A DNA stretch of 64,000 bases from Psococerastis gibbosa (Eukaryota > Arthropoda > Insecta > Psocodea > Psocidae). The position numbers and the translations under genes were made by a program. Below the pieces are notes generated by a model, which worked only from the letters and a program-made list of their open reading frames with translations, made no database searches and had not been told where the DNA came from. This document shows, one piece after another, positions 20,251-42,280 of the stretch. The first letter of the stretch is position 1; each line of letters begins with the position of its first letter. The stretch spans positions 30,245,019 to 30,309,018 of the forward strand of contig OZ020491.1 of the NCBI GenBank assembly GCA_963971405.1. The letters are read 5' to 3'.

Positions 20251-21409
20251 TGCATCGTTTGCCGAACTAGATGTACAAAGGCAGCATGACAGAAAGACGA
20301 CGAAAAAGCTGGAAGGAGAAGAGAAGAGAAACGCGAGTTACGAGTCCGTGGATGGTTATGTAAAACTGAAACAACTGGCTAAGTGCTTTCGAGCAAGCCA
20401 AAGCTCATCAAGTTGTAGAGCCAGGAGAGGAAGAAGAACATTCCGTCTCTCCAGATCTCAAAGGAAAACCAGTAGAGCATAGACACACTGTGCATGTCAA
20501 CACATAGGCTACAAAATACAGTCCCCATAGCAACACACCCTTTCAAGGCCACGCCTTGCCAATAGCATTTTCCTAATTATACGGCCTTTTTATACCCTGC
20601 AGATATTCCCTGCTGTATCTGACCTTCAACCTTTCATATTAAAATGAAATATAGGTGGCGGGAGATATTTTAATTGTTTTTCCAACATGGCGTTTCAAGG
20701 TTTCTCATTGACAGTTTTACGTGATTTATAGGAAAAATAATTATAGTATAGAATGATGGACATGTGATAATTTATTATTTAAGGGGTTTGAGCAATTGTG
20801 AAGCATTGGGGTTTAGTGGCAGAGTTCATAATGGTTCAGTTCGAAGAGGACTGGAATATGAAACAGTTGATCGAGGTTCGAAACTGAGCATGAATTGAGA
20901 ACGTTTCCGCTATGTAAGGATCCCCTCCCCACCAATATGTTAATTAATTGGTGTAAAACATTTTAATGCCCTTTCATTGATATGCCAAAGTTCTGGAAGT
21001 CCATATATCATAAAAAAGGAAATATCCAATTATGTTAAAGTCGTTAAAGAGTGTGATGTTTTTGACATTTGATAATTTGTAAAGTCGATTTATAACAATA
21101 TACAGTTGTATACAATGCTACTATACGTGCGAAAAACAAAATTAAACATGAGTATACCTATTTTATTGTAGCCTAGCTAGCAAACTTTTACTGATTATTT
21201 CGTCGTGTTAACGGATGTAGGCCACACTCGGGCATTTGCCCTGTGGCGTGATTTTTATAAATTGTTGTTGCATTGTATATTGTCTCATTGTATCGTATTA
21301 AAATATATTCATTCATATTCATGAATTTTCCTATAATCACCATAATTCAAACTTTGGGCAATATCCATGGGAACTTTTACTAGTTGAGATAATGAAGGTG
21401 TATCAAGGT
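20251..21409. other. Intergenic stretch
   Basis: An open frame to 20482 (Lys/Arg/Ser-rich) is not convincing. At about 20825-20890 a tRNA-like head (GGTTCAGTTCG, GAGGTTCGAAACTG) hints at a SINE. At about 21245-21330 a LINE 3' tail (TTGCATTGTATATTGTCTC then ATTC units) is seen. Confidence 0.35.
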
Positions 21410-21533
21410 AAAAAATCCATTTCCGCTGTGGCCGATCAGGTGTAGGGAGATTCCATGCAAGCGCAGACCCAGCTTTTCCTCTATGCTATGTACGGTATCT
21501 AATAAAAAATTAAAAATACTCCATTATTTTCCT

Positions 21534-21690
21534 ACTTACTTACTTACTTAACGTGTCCGAGCCTTGGACACGTTGTTGTCGCTTGACCCGGTGGTGGAAG
21601 GATTGGCTGACGGGGTAATTCCCGCCGTTACCAGGGACGCCCGATTGCTCATAAGCGCAATCTTCGGGGAGGCTCCTTCCTGACCACAAC
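21534..21690 (-). mobile_element. LINE 3' fragment with (TAAG)n tail
   Basis: On the minus strand it ends CCAAGGCTCGGACACGTTAA followed by TAAG units. It interrupts repeat E between CATTATTTTCC and GACCACAACATC, which are adjacent in the other copies. Confidence 0.55.
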
Positions 21691-22139
21691 ATCAACACAC
21701 AAAACACTCTTGTGTTCCAAATTTCGAACCACAATGACGACTATGAACTTTTACTTAACAAATTATTTTCACTATGACTGGACGCCATCTTGAAATCGTT
21801 GATTTGTCATAAAAAATGTTAGTTACCATTATCGTAGATAATAATAGGGGCTTCGATTTTATTTCATTCCTCTGCGACCAATATTAACTAATATATGAAT
21901 TGTATTAAGTTTCAATCTTGGAACATTTTTCATTTTCAAAACTTCATCACAATCAGATAATATAAATCTGTGGATGTTAAAGTGTTTCCTAAAATCGGTA
22001 TTAGTTACATACATACATATTAGGCCTATATATAACATTTTGAACGGAGGGTGGTTTTAGGCTCAGGGGGTCATGAAATGATAAAATGTGTAGAAATTTT
22101 CGGAAGTCGAACGATGGTCGCCGTCTCAATAGGTAAAAT

Positions 22140-22352
22140 AAAATAAAATAAAGTAAATAAGGACTTCCTATTGTTTCTATTACCCAGCCAACCTAGCGGA
22201 GTTAGGGCTATAAAGCTCTCTCTTACACTCAACTAGGATGGCCCGGGACCGCCTGCTTTACTAGCCCTCCGAAGCATGGCCAGAAAATGTGCCTGGAACC
22301 AACAACCTTTCGGGTGAAAGTCAGAGTCCGTACCACTACGCTACATGTCTTG
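22140..22352 (-). mobile_element. SINE family B inside repeat E
   Basis: Full-length reverse copy with an AAAT-repeat tail. It splits the E sequence CTCAATAGG / GTAGATGAATC that is continuous in copies 1 and 3. Confidence 0.75.
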
Positions 22353-22439
22353 AGGTAGATGAATCTCCCTAAAAAAAGCGGTTGCCTGTCTTGTTGCTGA
22401 CCTCTTCCAGCCATGATGTCTATTAAGTTGAACCTTGGA

Positions 22440-22985
22440 AACTGCAGCTGTGAACAAGGACTATCGTTTTAAAGACTTTTTATGGACCCAGGCCTACTAA
22501 TACAGTGGCCCACTGGTCTCTTGTCCAATGCCAACGACCCCATGGATTTCGGACATTAATTGCATTGTTCCCGTATGAATTTTGGGCCATTCCCAAACTG
22601 GTATACGTTCTCGATGTCAACCTACACCGACTACAAGCGATAATGGACAAGCTGAGACAAACTTACCATTGACGCACTGAAACAGGTGAAAGCATGACTT
22701 AACCAAGTACAGATGCGAGTCTGTGAACAAGGAAGTCGTCCTCTTGCCAAACCACTGCCGCATGTTTTTCAATCAGTTCTTCTTCTGCCGGGAGCCCTTA
22801 CTTACTTTGCCCAACCTTATCCTCATGGAGGGTCGGCAGCACGATAGCAGCGTTTCCATACAGCCCTCGCGTCCTCGGTCGATTAGGCCATTAGTCCTAT
22901 ATTTTCCCGTGTATTATAAAATGTCGAAGGTGTTATTTTTCGTTCCTCATCACATGGCTGAAGTATGCTAGTTTCCGTTTCTTAA
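22440..22985 (-). mobile_element. LINE family 1: ORF2 C-terminus and 3' region
   Basis: Reading the minus strand from 22985, a degenerate reverse-transcriptase C-terminus appears (KRKLAYFSHVMRNEK, then a GR-rich segment). It is followed by the 3' region shared with 795-1034 and 38095-38265 (GACAAGCTGAGACAA and CCAATGCCAA motifs). This copy links the protein end to the 3' repeats. Confidence 0.6.
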
Positions 22986-23093
22986 CCTTCTGCAGGAGGT
23001 AATAATAAAATGTACAAAGTCAGTCAATCTTAGCCTTACCAACTTTAAACAAATTTGTGTCTATGATACGACAAGCTCAACAGCCCCCTCCCC

Positions 23094-23370
23094 CAGGCGC
23101 AGATCTACGGGTGGGGACTATGGGGGCTATAGCCCCCCATTAGGGTCCTCAAAATGCGTAAACCCCACTATTTCAGTCCTATTTTTCAGGAATTTTCTCC
23201 CGGGGGAGACCCCCGCACCCCCCTAGTGCTCGATTGTATTAATTACCCATAATATAGCCCCCTTATTGCCCTAAAAATGCGTTAAACTCCAATATTTCAG
23301 CCCTATATTTAAAAAAAAATCGAAATTTAATCTTAGCCCCCTCTTTGGTCTCATTCTAGATCCGCGCCTG
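23094..23370. mobile_element. hAT-type miniature element, 277 bp
   Basis: Ends CAGGCGCAGATCTA and CAGGCGCGGATCTA (read inward) are flanked by CCCTCCCC on both sides (23086-23093 and 23371-23378). The interior has GCGTAAACCCCACTATTTCA, related to the G-rich repeats at 8-9 kb. Confidence 0.75.
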
Positions 23371-23439
23371 CCCTCCCCCCTCCAGCACTCGGCCTTCTTG
23401 ACAGTCATTTTTAACCGCAGGATTAAGTTAATACTAAAC

Positions 23440-23507
23440 GGCCCGCTGAAGCCTTAGGAACTTGAACCAAAAACCTTTCGGGTGATGGTTAGAGTCTTTT
23501 TACTAAC
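23440..23507 (-). mobile_element. SINE family B, head fragment
   Basis: Complement of the family B tRNA-like head (ATCACCCGAAAGGTTTTTGG, TTCAAGTTCC). The body is missing. Confidence 0.5.
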
Positions 23508-23746
23508 ACATGAATTGTGCAATATTAAAATGTTTCGCTAGTTTCGCTAAATAGATGAGGTTAATGGAGTTTTGTGTGAAAAGGGCAATCTATCTAGATT
23601 GTAGTCAAAACGAAATGTTTCCATGGCAACATGTCACAACAAACCACAACATAACAATGCACGCCTCTTCAATCAGCAGGGGGTAAATTTGAAAAATCTA
23701 TAAGCTCAAATTATAGGACAGCTCTGGCTGACAATGGGAAACCCGG

Positions 23747-23885
23747 ACGTAGTGTAGTGGTAAGGGAAGCTACTGTAGCTTTCATCTGAAAGGTTGTTGG
23801 TTCGAGTCCCACATTTGCAGTAAACTTTGCATGCTCATTTTTAATTCTGCATTGTCATGCTTCGGAGGACAGGACCGAGCCACCC
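23747..23885 (+). mobile_element. SINE family B, variant copy
   Basis: Head GTAGTGTAGTGGTAAGG and GAAAGGTTGTTGGTTCGAGT are clear. The body diverges, with only CATGCTTCGGAGG and CCGAGCC recognisable. Confidence 0.6.
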
Positions 23886-23932
23886 TACAGCTGAAATAAA
23901 GTAAAGAGAGTACTATACAGTATATGTATGTA

Positions 23933-24148
23933 CAGGAACGGATCTAGCTCATTTCTTGGGAAGAGGGGGGGGGGGGGTAGTTGTGATCGGTCATAATAGA
24001 ACAAAAATACGATATACATACAGTATATCGTACATATGTATTAGCGATTAAATTAGAGAGAAAGAAATTAATTGACAACAGATTTACTAAATTTTGGGGG
24101 GCAGCTACATACATACCCCCCAACCCTCCCTTCCTGTGTTCGTCCTTG
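23933..24148. mobile_element. hAT-like miniature element F, 216 bp
   Basis: Ends CAGGAACGGATC and CAAGGACGAACA (read inward) with flanks TGTATGTA and TATATGCA (6/8). The internal segments GGGTAGTTGTG and TTAATTGACAACAGATTTAC recur at 43205-43356. Confidence 0.5.
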
Positions 24149-24276
24149 TATATGCATAAGCTGTGACACTAGTAGATACAGTATCCTGCACACGGTTATT
24201 GACGCCATCAAATCAGTGGCACGTTGAGAAATGAGAACGTGTAATATTTATATTTTATATGATATACTGTAGGTAT

Positions 24277-24595
24277 CAGGGGCGTAAACTTGGGGGGGGG
24301 GCACGGTCCAACTTGCCCCCCAGCTCCTTTTTTGGGGGGGAGCTTTCCCCCAGCCTCGAACATTGTAAGACGTGGTTCATACTTCATGGTCCCCTTTGCA
24401 GCAATATAAAGATAGGCATTCCTCTTTTAGCTTTGTAAAATCTACAACTATACTTTAAGTACTCCTATTAAAATGCCTAAAGCCCTGCTATTATGCTCTT
24501 ATATATTATTTTCAATTTTTCCTTATCCTGCCTGATGACGTCATAAGGTCTACTTAGTTTTGCCCCCACAATCATTCTAAAACTTTACGCCTCTG
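24277..24595. mobile_element. hAT-type miniature element, 319 bp
   Basis: Ends CAGGGGCGTAAACTT and CAGAGGCGTAAAGTT (read inward); flanks GTAGGTAT and ATTGGTAT (6/8). Same length and layout as 51729-52047, including TGATGACGTCATAAGGTCTA. Confidence 0.75.
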
Positions 24596-24603
24596 ATTGG
24601 TAT

Positions 24604-25369
24604 AACCAGTTTTCTGCAGGAATCTTAGTCCAATAAAATTTTTGACTCATGTCCGGCTTTGAAGTTCCAAGAATCTGGTAGCCTTAAACTAATTTCCCGT
24701 CGAATCACCGGCGTCACGATCATTTGTATATAACCGGGTTACACATTGTCGGTCTGGATGCATAACTTTGGCGTGTATTCCACTGGTCACTGGAAAATTG
24801 ACCAGTGGAGCACATGCTTTTTGTAAATAATTATTCTATGTTAGAGAAATTATCAGTCATAGTCACTTTGCTATGTAGCAATGAAAAAATACATTAAATT
24901 AATAAATAACAATGCTGCTTTATGAGAAACCATGAAAAAAGAGTTATAAAAAATAAAGCATCTTTTGAATTCTAAAAAACCACAGAAATAATAAATATTA
25001 ATTTATATTATTAATAGTAAAGAAATTCAAACTATTTCCCGCCTTTTATAATTTTAATTTGTCATGTTGGCTGCGTTGGCATACTAATTTAATATGGCGT
25101 CCAATGTTGACATCATTTCTGAACGTTCTCAGCCAAACCCAAACACTAATTTATTAGTTACTTATTAATTCTTGGACGAATGCTATCAAAAATCACTCAC
25201 AAAACCCTTAGATTGCTTGTCAAAAACGAAGTATCTGTCTTATTTCAAGTGATATGTGTATTGGCTCCTTTATAACTGAAAAATGCTTCAAATACCATTC
25301 TATAACTTCCATGCAAGTTGTGAACATTTATACATAAATTAGTGTATTAGTCATTCTTATTTAACTTAA
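24604..25369 (+). promoter_or_regulatory. Upstream region and likely 5' UTR of the BACURD gene
   Basis: No repeat is recognised here. The region just before the start codon contains AATATGGCGTCC near 25092, an ATGGCG motif of the type often seen at TATA-less promoters. The transcription start is inferred only. Confidence 0.3.
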
Positions 25370-36953
<11,584 letters not shown>

Positions 36954-37382
36954 TCCATGTTGTACAGGGTCAGCGGCGTGAAAATGCGCAGGTCACGTGT
37001 GCTGGGGTGTTATTAGTGGGTTTGTCCGATAGATAGCAGCAGTACCATACGGCTACGAGGCTGCTTGACTTTACTTGTTGGTTTCTCCTGATGGTTTAGT
37101 TGACTGCGCATGTGCTTGGACTTCTATTTTCTGGAGAACTGTTTTATAAAGAAAATCTCCCTCATTTATCTGCGGGCCTACTTTGGCGATTATTTGTAAT
37201 CTTAATCTGGGATTAAAAACGCAAAAAATACAATTTTTGAATGGAAAGTGCTTTTCAAAATTGTTTTGTTTACATTTTTGGCCGCCAGATTACGAATATA
37301 CTAAATGATATACAATAATAGTAGTTGTTGAATTTGATTCATTAAAAAAACTTTTGTTGTGGTAGTCCCGAGGAAGGAGTTC

Positions 37383-37388
37383 AATAAA
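37383..37388 (+). promoter_or_regulatory. Candidate polyadenylation signal of the BACURD gene
   Basis: AATAAA about 430 bp after the stop codon. An ATTAAA at about 37212 is an alternative. Choice between them is inference. Confidence 0.35.
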
Positions 37389-38094
37389 TATGGCCGATCA
37401 GTATTAGTGACGGCCACATAAAGTAGGGGAATATTTCTTATACTCTATGAGTCTATGACATCTCATTTCTGGCTATACAATCGACATTTCCTGCGAATTT
37501 CGATTGTTTGCTCCCGTAAGGTTTTTCCACTCCATTTAATTGACGCCAGGATTATAAGTTGTGTTTGGTCCTGTGCCTAGTTACTACCCGTGACGTAGTC
37601 CTCTTAATTTTGACGTTTTCCAAGAGTTTCTCAAAGTACATTATGCTACAGAAATGGCTTACGTTACGAAAATATAGTGTCGAGGGCAGTTCAATAAGAG
37701 TCGTCTAGTATCAAAGTCGCCAATGTAACCAATGACCGATTTTTCCGAAACCACAAAACCTATTATTACAGTACAAAACATATATTAAACAAAAAGACAG
37801 GTACTTTAAGTTTAGTTTATTACAATACATGATTTTTACTGTAGTTAGCCTACAGGTTTTGTGGCTTCTAAAAAATTGGTCACTGGTTACATTGGTGACT
37901 TTGATGCTACCATAGATGACTAATAAGTCCTTAGCTAAATATAGACTAAAAAAATATACATATTGTGAAAATAGTTTCTATTTCTGCTTTCCATATTCTG
38001 TTTATCTACACTTGTTGAACTGGCATAGTATGAAGTTGAAATTTTGTGTTTTGAGTCGCATACTAGTCCATAAGTAAAAGCCTGCCAGTTCTGG
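37389..38094. other. Intergenic stretch
   Basis: No gene recognised. A diffuse inverted pairing exists between 37695-37760 and 37860-37920 (AGTCGCCAATGTAACCA and TGGTTACATTGGTGACT), suggesting an old foldback element of about 230 bp. Confidence 0.4.
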
Positions 38095-38265
38095 TTTACT
38101 AATAATGTCCTGAAGGACTCTATATGAACCTTAACCTGCTTATAGTGGCCCATAGGTCCCTTGTCCAATGCCAATGACCCCATGGATTTCGTATTTGTAT
38201 TGTTTCCGTGAAAATTTTTGGCCACTGGCAAACTGGTATATGCGCCCTCTATGTCAACCTGTCAC
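38095..38265 (-). mobile_element. LINE family 1, 3' end
   Basis: Minus-strand copy of the 3' region (CCCATGGATTTC, CTTGTCCAATGCCAA on the plus strand), ending in the GTCCTGAAGGA/ATTATT tail. Matches 795-1034 and 22440-22720. Confidence 0.55.
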
Positions 38266-38915
38266 TTCTGGTTTACTTCAATACGTTGTCTTAGACAATT
38301 ATACTGCTGAAATCTGAATGTAACTTTGCAGTAGGCTACGATTTAGGGATCAAGTATATAGCAGATTTTATTTTTTGTTGAGGCGGTTTTCTGTGTTTCT
38401 GTTTTGTTTTTTTAATAATAGTTGTATGGTTTTTTGTGTTTAAGGGAAATTTTTCCAATTTTTATAATGGCAAAGTGGGTTGAGAGCTAATTAATTAATT
38501 TCTCGGCACAAAAAAGTGCTTTTTCAACACCTTCGACTTCGATGGCCAGGTGGTAACGTGCTTGCACTTGTGCGAGTCTTTACACGCCAATGCAGACGTG
38601 TCGTACTCATCACGGGTAATAACCTACAGAGGCGAAAGGTCAATCGGATACATTCATTAAATTGTTTGTATGCAATTTATCTTTTATATAAAAAATAAAA
38701 ACCTCTTACAATAATAAGCTGTGATAATACACAAAAGAACTGTGAACTATCGTTAATCTATAATAATCGATAAAGTAAATCCTATTTCTGGAATACGTTG
38801 TCTTACTCCTAACTTATATACCTAATTTTATTTTATTGATAAGCAATAGTTCATATATACATATGTACAATATAAATTGTGTATTATTATTGCTGTTTAC
38901 TTTTATATATTTCAG
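38266..38915. other. Intergenic stretch
   Basis: At about 38539-38650 a possible tRNA-like A-box (TGGCCAGGTGGTAACG) is seen without a convincing B box. No gene assigned. Confidence 0.3.
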
Positions 38916-38916
38916 G

Positions 38917-39117
38917 ATGTATTCAAACCACGATTTGGCCAATATTGCCCGACTGTGGAACGAAAATGTAATTAATTTGCTCTCACGGTATATCTTGAAA
39001 AATTCAACTTTGAAATTTTCGGTTGGACCTTTGATGGATAATGGTGAAATTTTACGTGTTCCCAATCGTTCTATATGGTATAGGGGGATGGACGTTGGCA
39101 CTAGCTATGGAAATTAG
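38917..39117 (+). CDS. Small unidentified open frame, possibly an exon
   Basis: A 66-residue frame from ATG to TAG (MYSNHDLANIARLWNENVIN onward). It is preceded by a good acceptor (TATATATTTCAG ending 38915). It has protein-like composition (SVGPLMDNGEILRVPNRS) and stops just before a miniature element at 39131. A faint resemblance to nuclease or phosphodiesterase segments is not strong enough to name it. It may be a terminal exon, a captured fragment or chance. Confidence 0.25.
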   Translation: MYSNHDLANIARLWNENVINLLSRYILKNSTLKFSVGPLMDNGEILRVPNRSIWYRGMDVGTSYGN

Positions 39118-39130
39118 AGACAGTGCATTT

Positions 39131-39379
39131 GAGGAGCAAACTTTCAAAACGGCACTAATCCATTTTCGTAAAATGTTCAGGAAACACGAAAAACATAATT
39201 ATTTCGGCTTTATTTTAACGGGAATATAAGATTTTAACCCTTCAGAAGACTGGGTTAAAATATGTTTGTTTTTGTTTTGAATAGCAATCCTGATTGAACT
39301 CATCTTCAAGATGGAAAATCGATGATAAAATCAATTTTTAATTTTCATGGATTTGTGACGTTTTGAAAGTTTGCTCCTC
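39131..39379. mobile_element. Miniature inverted-repeat element K, copy 1
   Basis: Begins GAGGAGCAAACTTTCAAAAC and ends with its exact inverse. About 249 bp, no coding capacity. A close copy lies at 57504-57745. Superfamily unknown. Confidence 0.8.
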
Positions 39380-39399
39380 ATATGAAATGTGGATATACA

Positions 39400-39715
39400 G
39401 ACGAATGCTGCGCATATCCTGAAGAGATACTCAGGCGGATGGATACAGAAGACAAGTTGCTCTCCTAACAGTTAAGAACCGAAAGCTAACTTAGTTAACA
39501 TACTTTGGCCATGTAATGAGAAACGAGAAATATCACCTTCTGGATTGAATAATCCAAGGTAAGATAGAAGGACTGAGGCCACCCGGCAGAAGAACATCCT
39601 GGTTGAAAAACCTGAGGCAGTGGCTTGGAAAGAGCTTTCCTTTTTAGGGCAGCCGTCTCCAAGGCCTTAATTACTATTATGACCGCCAATCTTTGATAAG
39701 AGGCATTTAAAGAAG
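39400..39715 (+). mobile_element. LINE family 1, ORF2 C-terminus
   Basis: Degenerate frame of a reverse-transcriptase C-terminus (EEILRRM, then YFGHVMRNEKYHLL in broken frames, GRRTSWLKNLRQWLGK, ALITIMTANL). Many stops. Same family as the pieces at 6893 and 22440. Confidence 0.65.
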
Positions 39716-40147
39716 CATACCGTCAGGTATGAAGAATGGAGAGTCTCCTGTGAGACGGTTGAGTCAGTCCGGATTTTAAGTTCACAAAATGGGCGGCGTT
39801 ACACATCACTACTTCCGTTTCGTAGCGAGTGCCAACCAAGTCCAGTCTTCTTATCGACCCTGTGGAAACGATGTCAATCTCAATCTAAACTTATTAAATA
39901 AAAACTCAGTTTTTTATTTGTGAAGGCTATTTGTATTGTGGCTAACGCGCCTAATTCCTTTTTGTAAGCCTACTGTTTGGTCATGTTTAAACTAATTCAT
40001 TGATATGAATGATTATTCACTAATGTTATTATTATTAGTCTATTACTGTCAATAAAATCGTTCATTTGTCTCTGAACAAGATAATTATTATTATTGATAC
40101 CATACCGAAATTAGAGGATTTAAAAAAATCTGGGCTATCCCAAGTCT
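39716..40147. other. Intergenic stretch
   Basis: At about 40098-40130 a SINE A body fragment in reverse (ATACCGAAATTAGAGGATTT) is seen. Otherwise nothing recognised. Confidence 0.35.
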
Positions 40148-40324
40148 GAATGAAGAACCAGTAGAATCCGGGCTAATGGGCCGCTACGGAGCCACCGAGG
40201 TACAACCTTCGAACGCTACGGAGCGCTACTGAAGATGTCGACCACAGATGTTGACGAAATGTTTGGAAGTCCACTTTCGTTTCGACCACGGCCCATCAGC
40301 CCGGATTCTACTGGTTCTTCATTC
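40148..40324. repeat. 36-bp inverted repeat around an open frame
   Basis: Arms 40148-40183 and 40289-40324 (GAATGAAGAACCAGTAGAAT... and inverse) match at 35/36. The right arm is part of an open frame that begins with ATG at 40235 (SPDSTGSSFDSGRESLCSYI). This frame is GC-richer and more protein-like than its surroundings but has no recognised family, and runs into a SINE B at 40416. It could be a gene fragment with an inverted partial duplication, or a foldback element. Confidence 0.6.
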
Positions 40325-40415
40325 GACTCCGGCCGTGAAAGCCTTTGCAGTTACATATCCCAAGCCTATCCGAGGCATCGTCCTAACCGCTGGACTAGAA
40401 GCCAGTCAGAACATC

Positions 40416-40600
40416 TAGAGTAGTGGTACAGACTCCGAATTTCACCCGAAAGGTTGTTGGTTCGAGTCCCAAACTAGCTACATTTTCTGGCCATGCTTCG
40501 GAGGGCCTTCCTAGTTGAGTGTAAGAGAGGGCTTTAGCCCTAACTCCGCGAAGTTGGTCAAGTAATAGAACAAGAAAAAGTTAATATTTATTTATTTATA
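40416..40600 (+). mobile_element. SINE family B
   Basis: Full-length copy except that the CATGTAAAGCAGGCGGTCCC segment of the body is deleted. Tail AGTTAATATTTATTTATT. Confidence 0.7.
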
Positions 40601-40880
40601 AGCCCGCTCAAGTACACAGTCTGCTAAATCCTCTTTTTATAATAATATCCTCTGCGACCAGATTCGTATTTTGGTAAACATGTTAAGTTAGCACCAGCTA
40701 CACAACTGTCCAACCGACAGGTATGTGAGCTAACTTTATTACATAAAGGCAATGCTTTATTCAATAGATCGTTGTATTATATGGTATACCTATAATAACC
40801 ATTAAACTACCCTAGGTTGAATAGGCAATCTCCTCATGATAACCGAAATTATCATGTGGTACCTCATATTTTATATAATG
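40601..40880 (-). mobile_element. Repeat related to 58.6-58.97 kb, with SINE A body
   Basis: Shares GTTAGCACNAGCTACACAAC and CATAAAGGCAATGCTTTA with the complement of 58840-58920. It ends with SINE A body sequence (ATCTCCTCATGATAACCGAA). Confidence 0.45.
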
Positions 40881-41195
40881 ACAAGTTCAAGCGTGCATGC
40901 CCAAGCCAAAAATTCAGACTCCTTCACTTAAAAGGGAGGGGGGTCGGCTGAACGGGCTGATAGAGTGGGGGATATTCTTAAAACTCTAGCACACATTGAA
41001 TATTTCTACCATTGATAATTAGATAAAATCACTTAAATATGGATCCGAAAAGTTTTGCAAGATTTGAATCTGGCGCCATTTTTGTTCTGTTGGCAGCATG
41101 GCCATGGATCGACGCCATCTTAGTTTTCTCTTCTGTTAGTAGTTCTGTTTGTTTTCATCACGCTTCATAAAAAAAATTACTAAAAACTAATAACA
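40881..41195. promoter_or_regulatory. Possible promoter region of the 41.2-kb gene
   Basis: CGCCATCTTAG at about 41112 is a YY1-type element typical of transcription starts of TATA-less housekeeping genes. A short upstream ATG (41098) opens a frame of about 14 codons. Inference from motifs only. Confidence 0.3.
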
Positions 41196-41688
41196 ATGAT
41201 ATTAATGCTAAATCATTTACGTGCGTTTTCTAGTCTTTCACTAGGTCAGAATATCAAACATCGTTTTAAATGCAATTCAGTTTTAAAAAGGAGCAAGCAT
41301 CAAAGCGCCGGCATTGTGGGTAAGTACTGCTGTTGTTTGGGACCAATCGTATGTAGGTTGTTGTAAAATAAAGTTTTTTATTTGCTAAACGGCAGATCAT
41401 TGTATATATAAACCCCAGGGCTATTGCCTATTATTGGGCTTAAATTTGAGCGCCTCGAGACCAAGGGGTGCAAGTGACAAAAATAACCATTCGAGACAAT
41501 TACGGCTATTAGGCTTAAGTTTATAAGTCAATTGAAAATGTATAGATGTATCCCTTTTCCATTAATTCTAGCAATGTTAAAATGATGTTGCCCGATGTGC
41601 CCGTTGTTTTCTAGGCCCTAGGATAAAGGGCAGCGGGAAAACACTTCAAAACTCTTTGGAGTTTCACGACAGCGGGAGTAACAGCAAG
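41196..41688 (+). CDS. Candidate 5' end of a mitochondrial-targeted protein, two exons
   Basis: Exon 1 (41196-41319) starts with ATG and ends at donor GTAAGT. Exon 2 (41615-41688) follows acceptor TTGTTTTCTAG and ends at AAG/GTGCAC. Phases agree (1, then 0), giving 66 residues open across the join. The first 41 residues contain no Asp or Glu, many Arg/Lys and alternate with Ser/Leu (NHLRAFSSLSLGQNIKHRFK), as in mitochondrial targeting sequences. I do not recognise the protein. Further exons were not found before 45 kb, so the gene either extends far or is a fragment. Confidence 0.35.
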
Positions 41689-42280
41689 GTGCACTTAACT
41701 CAAACACGCAAAAAATTTCACATGCACCCCTTTGCTTCTTGGCACTTCATTTGTATGTTTTGAAACTGCCCGTACCCAGTGCCCTTAAAATTTTGTAGAA
41801 TTGGTCCTTTTTTTGGTATATTCAGGCTGTAGCTAAACAGCAACGTTTCCCACTTTTTTAAAGGCCTACTTTATACTATTGTTATTGTTGTCTTTGAATT
41901 TGAATTTGAAACGCTAATTGTTCAAACCAAACCAAATTATATTATCCATAAAAGAATTACAGTAAAGGATAACGTCATAAAAATAAATACACATACATAC
42001 ACACATACTATTGTCTACTGCCTATGAATTCGATGAGTGCTCCATGAATTCCAGTACTGAGTAAAATGCACTGTCCCTCAAAATATATGTTTTTAGTGCG
42101 TTCTTAAATTGCTGACACTTGTTAATTCCCTCATAGAAAGAGGTAATTTGTTAAACCTTTTTCCGCGATAAAAACGTCATTTCCATAGATAGAGTTTGAG
42201 CCGATGCGGCTCTAGTACTAACCTTCTGCCATTCCTTGAATTTTCTCTCCCTACAATCACTATTATTAATCACAAATTCT
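41689..42280. other. Intergenic or intronic stretch
   Basis: No exon or repeat boundary recognised. A CATACATACACACATAC simple repeat lies near 41990. Confidence 0.35.

Larger units (their letters stand above)
21410..22371 (+). mobile_element. Composite repeat E, copy 2, with two insertions
   Basis: Same orientation and ends as copy 1 (TAGGGAGATTC at 21443, GAATCTCCCTA ending 22371; CTGTGGCCGATCAG extension intact). It is interrupted by a LINE 3' fragment at about 21534-21690 and a SINE B at 22140-22352, both absent from the other copies. Confidence 0.65.
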
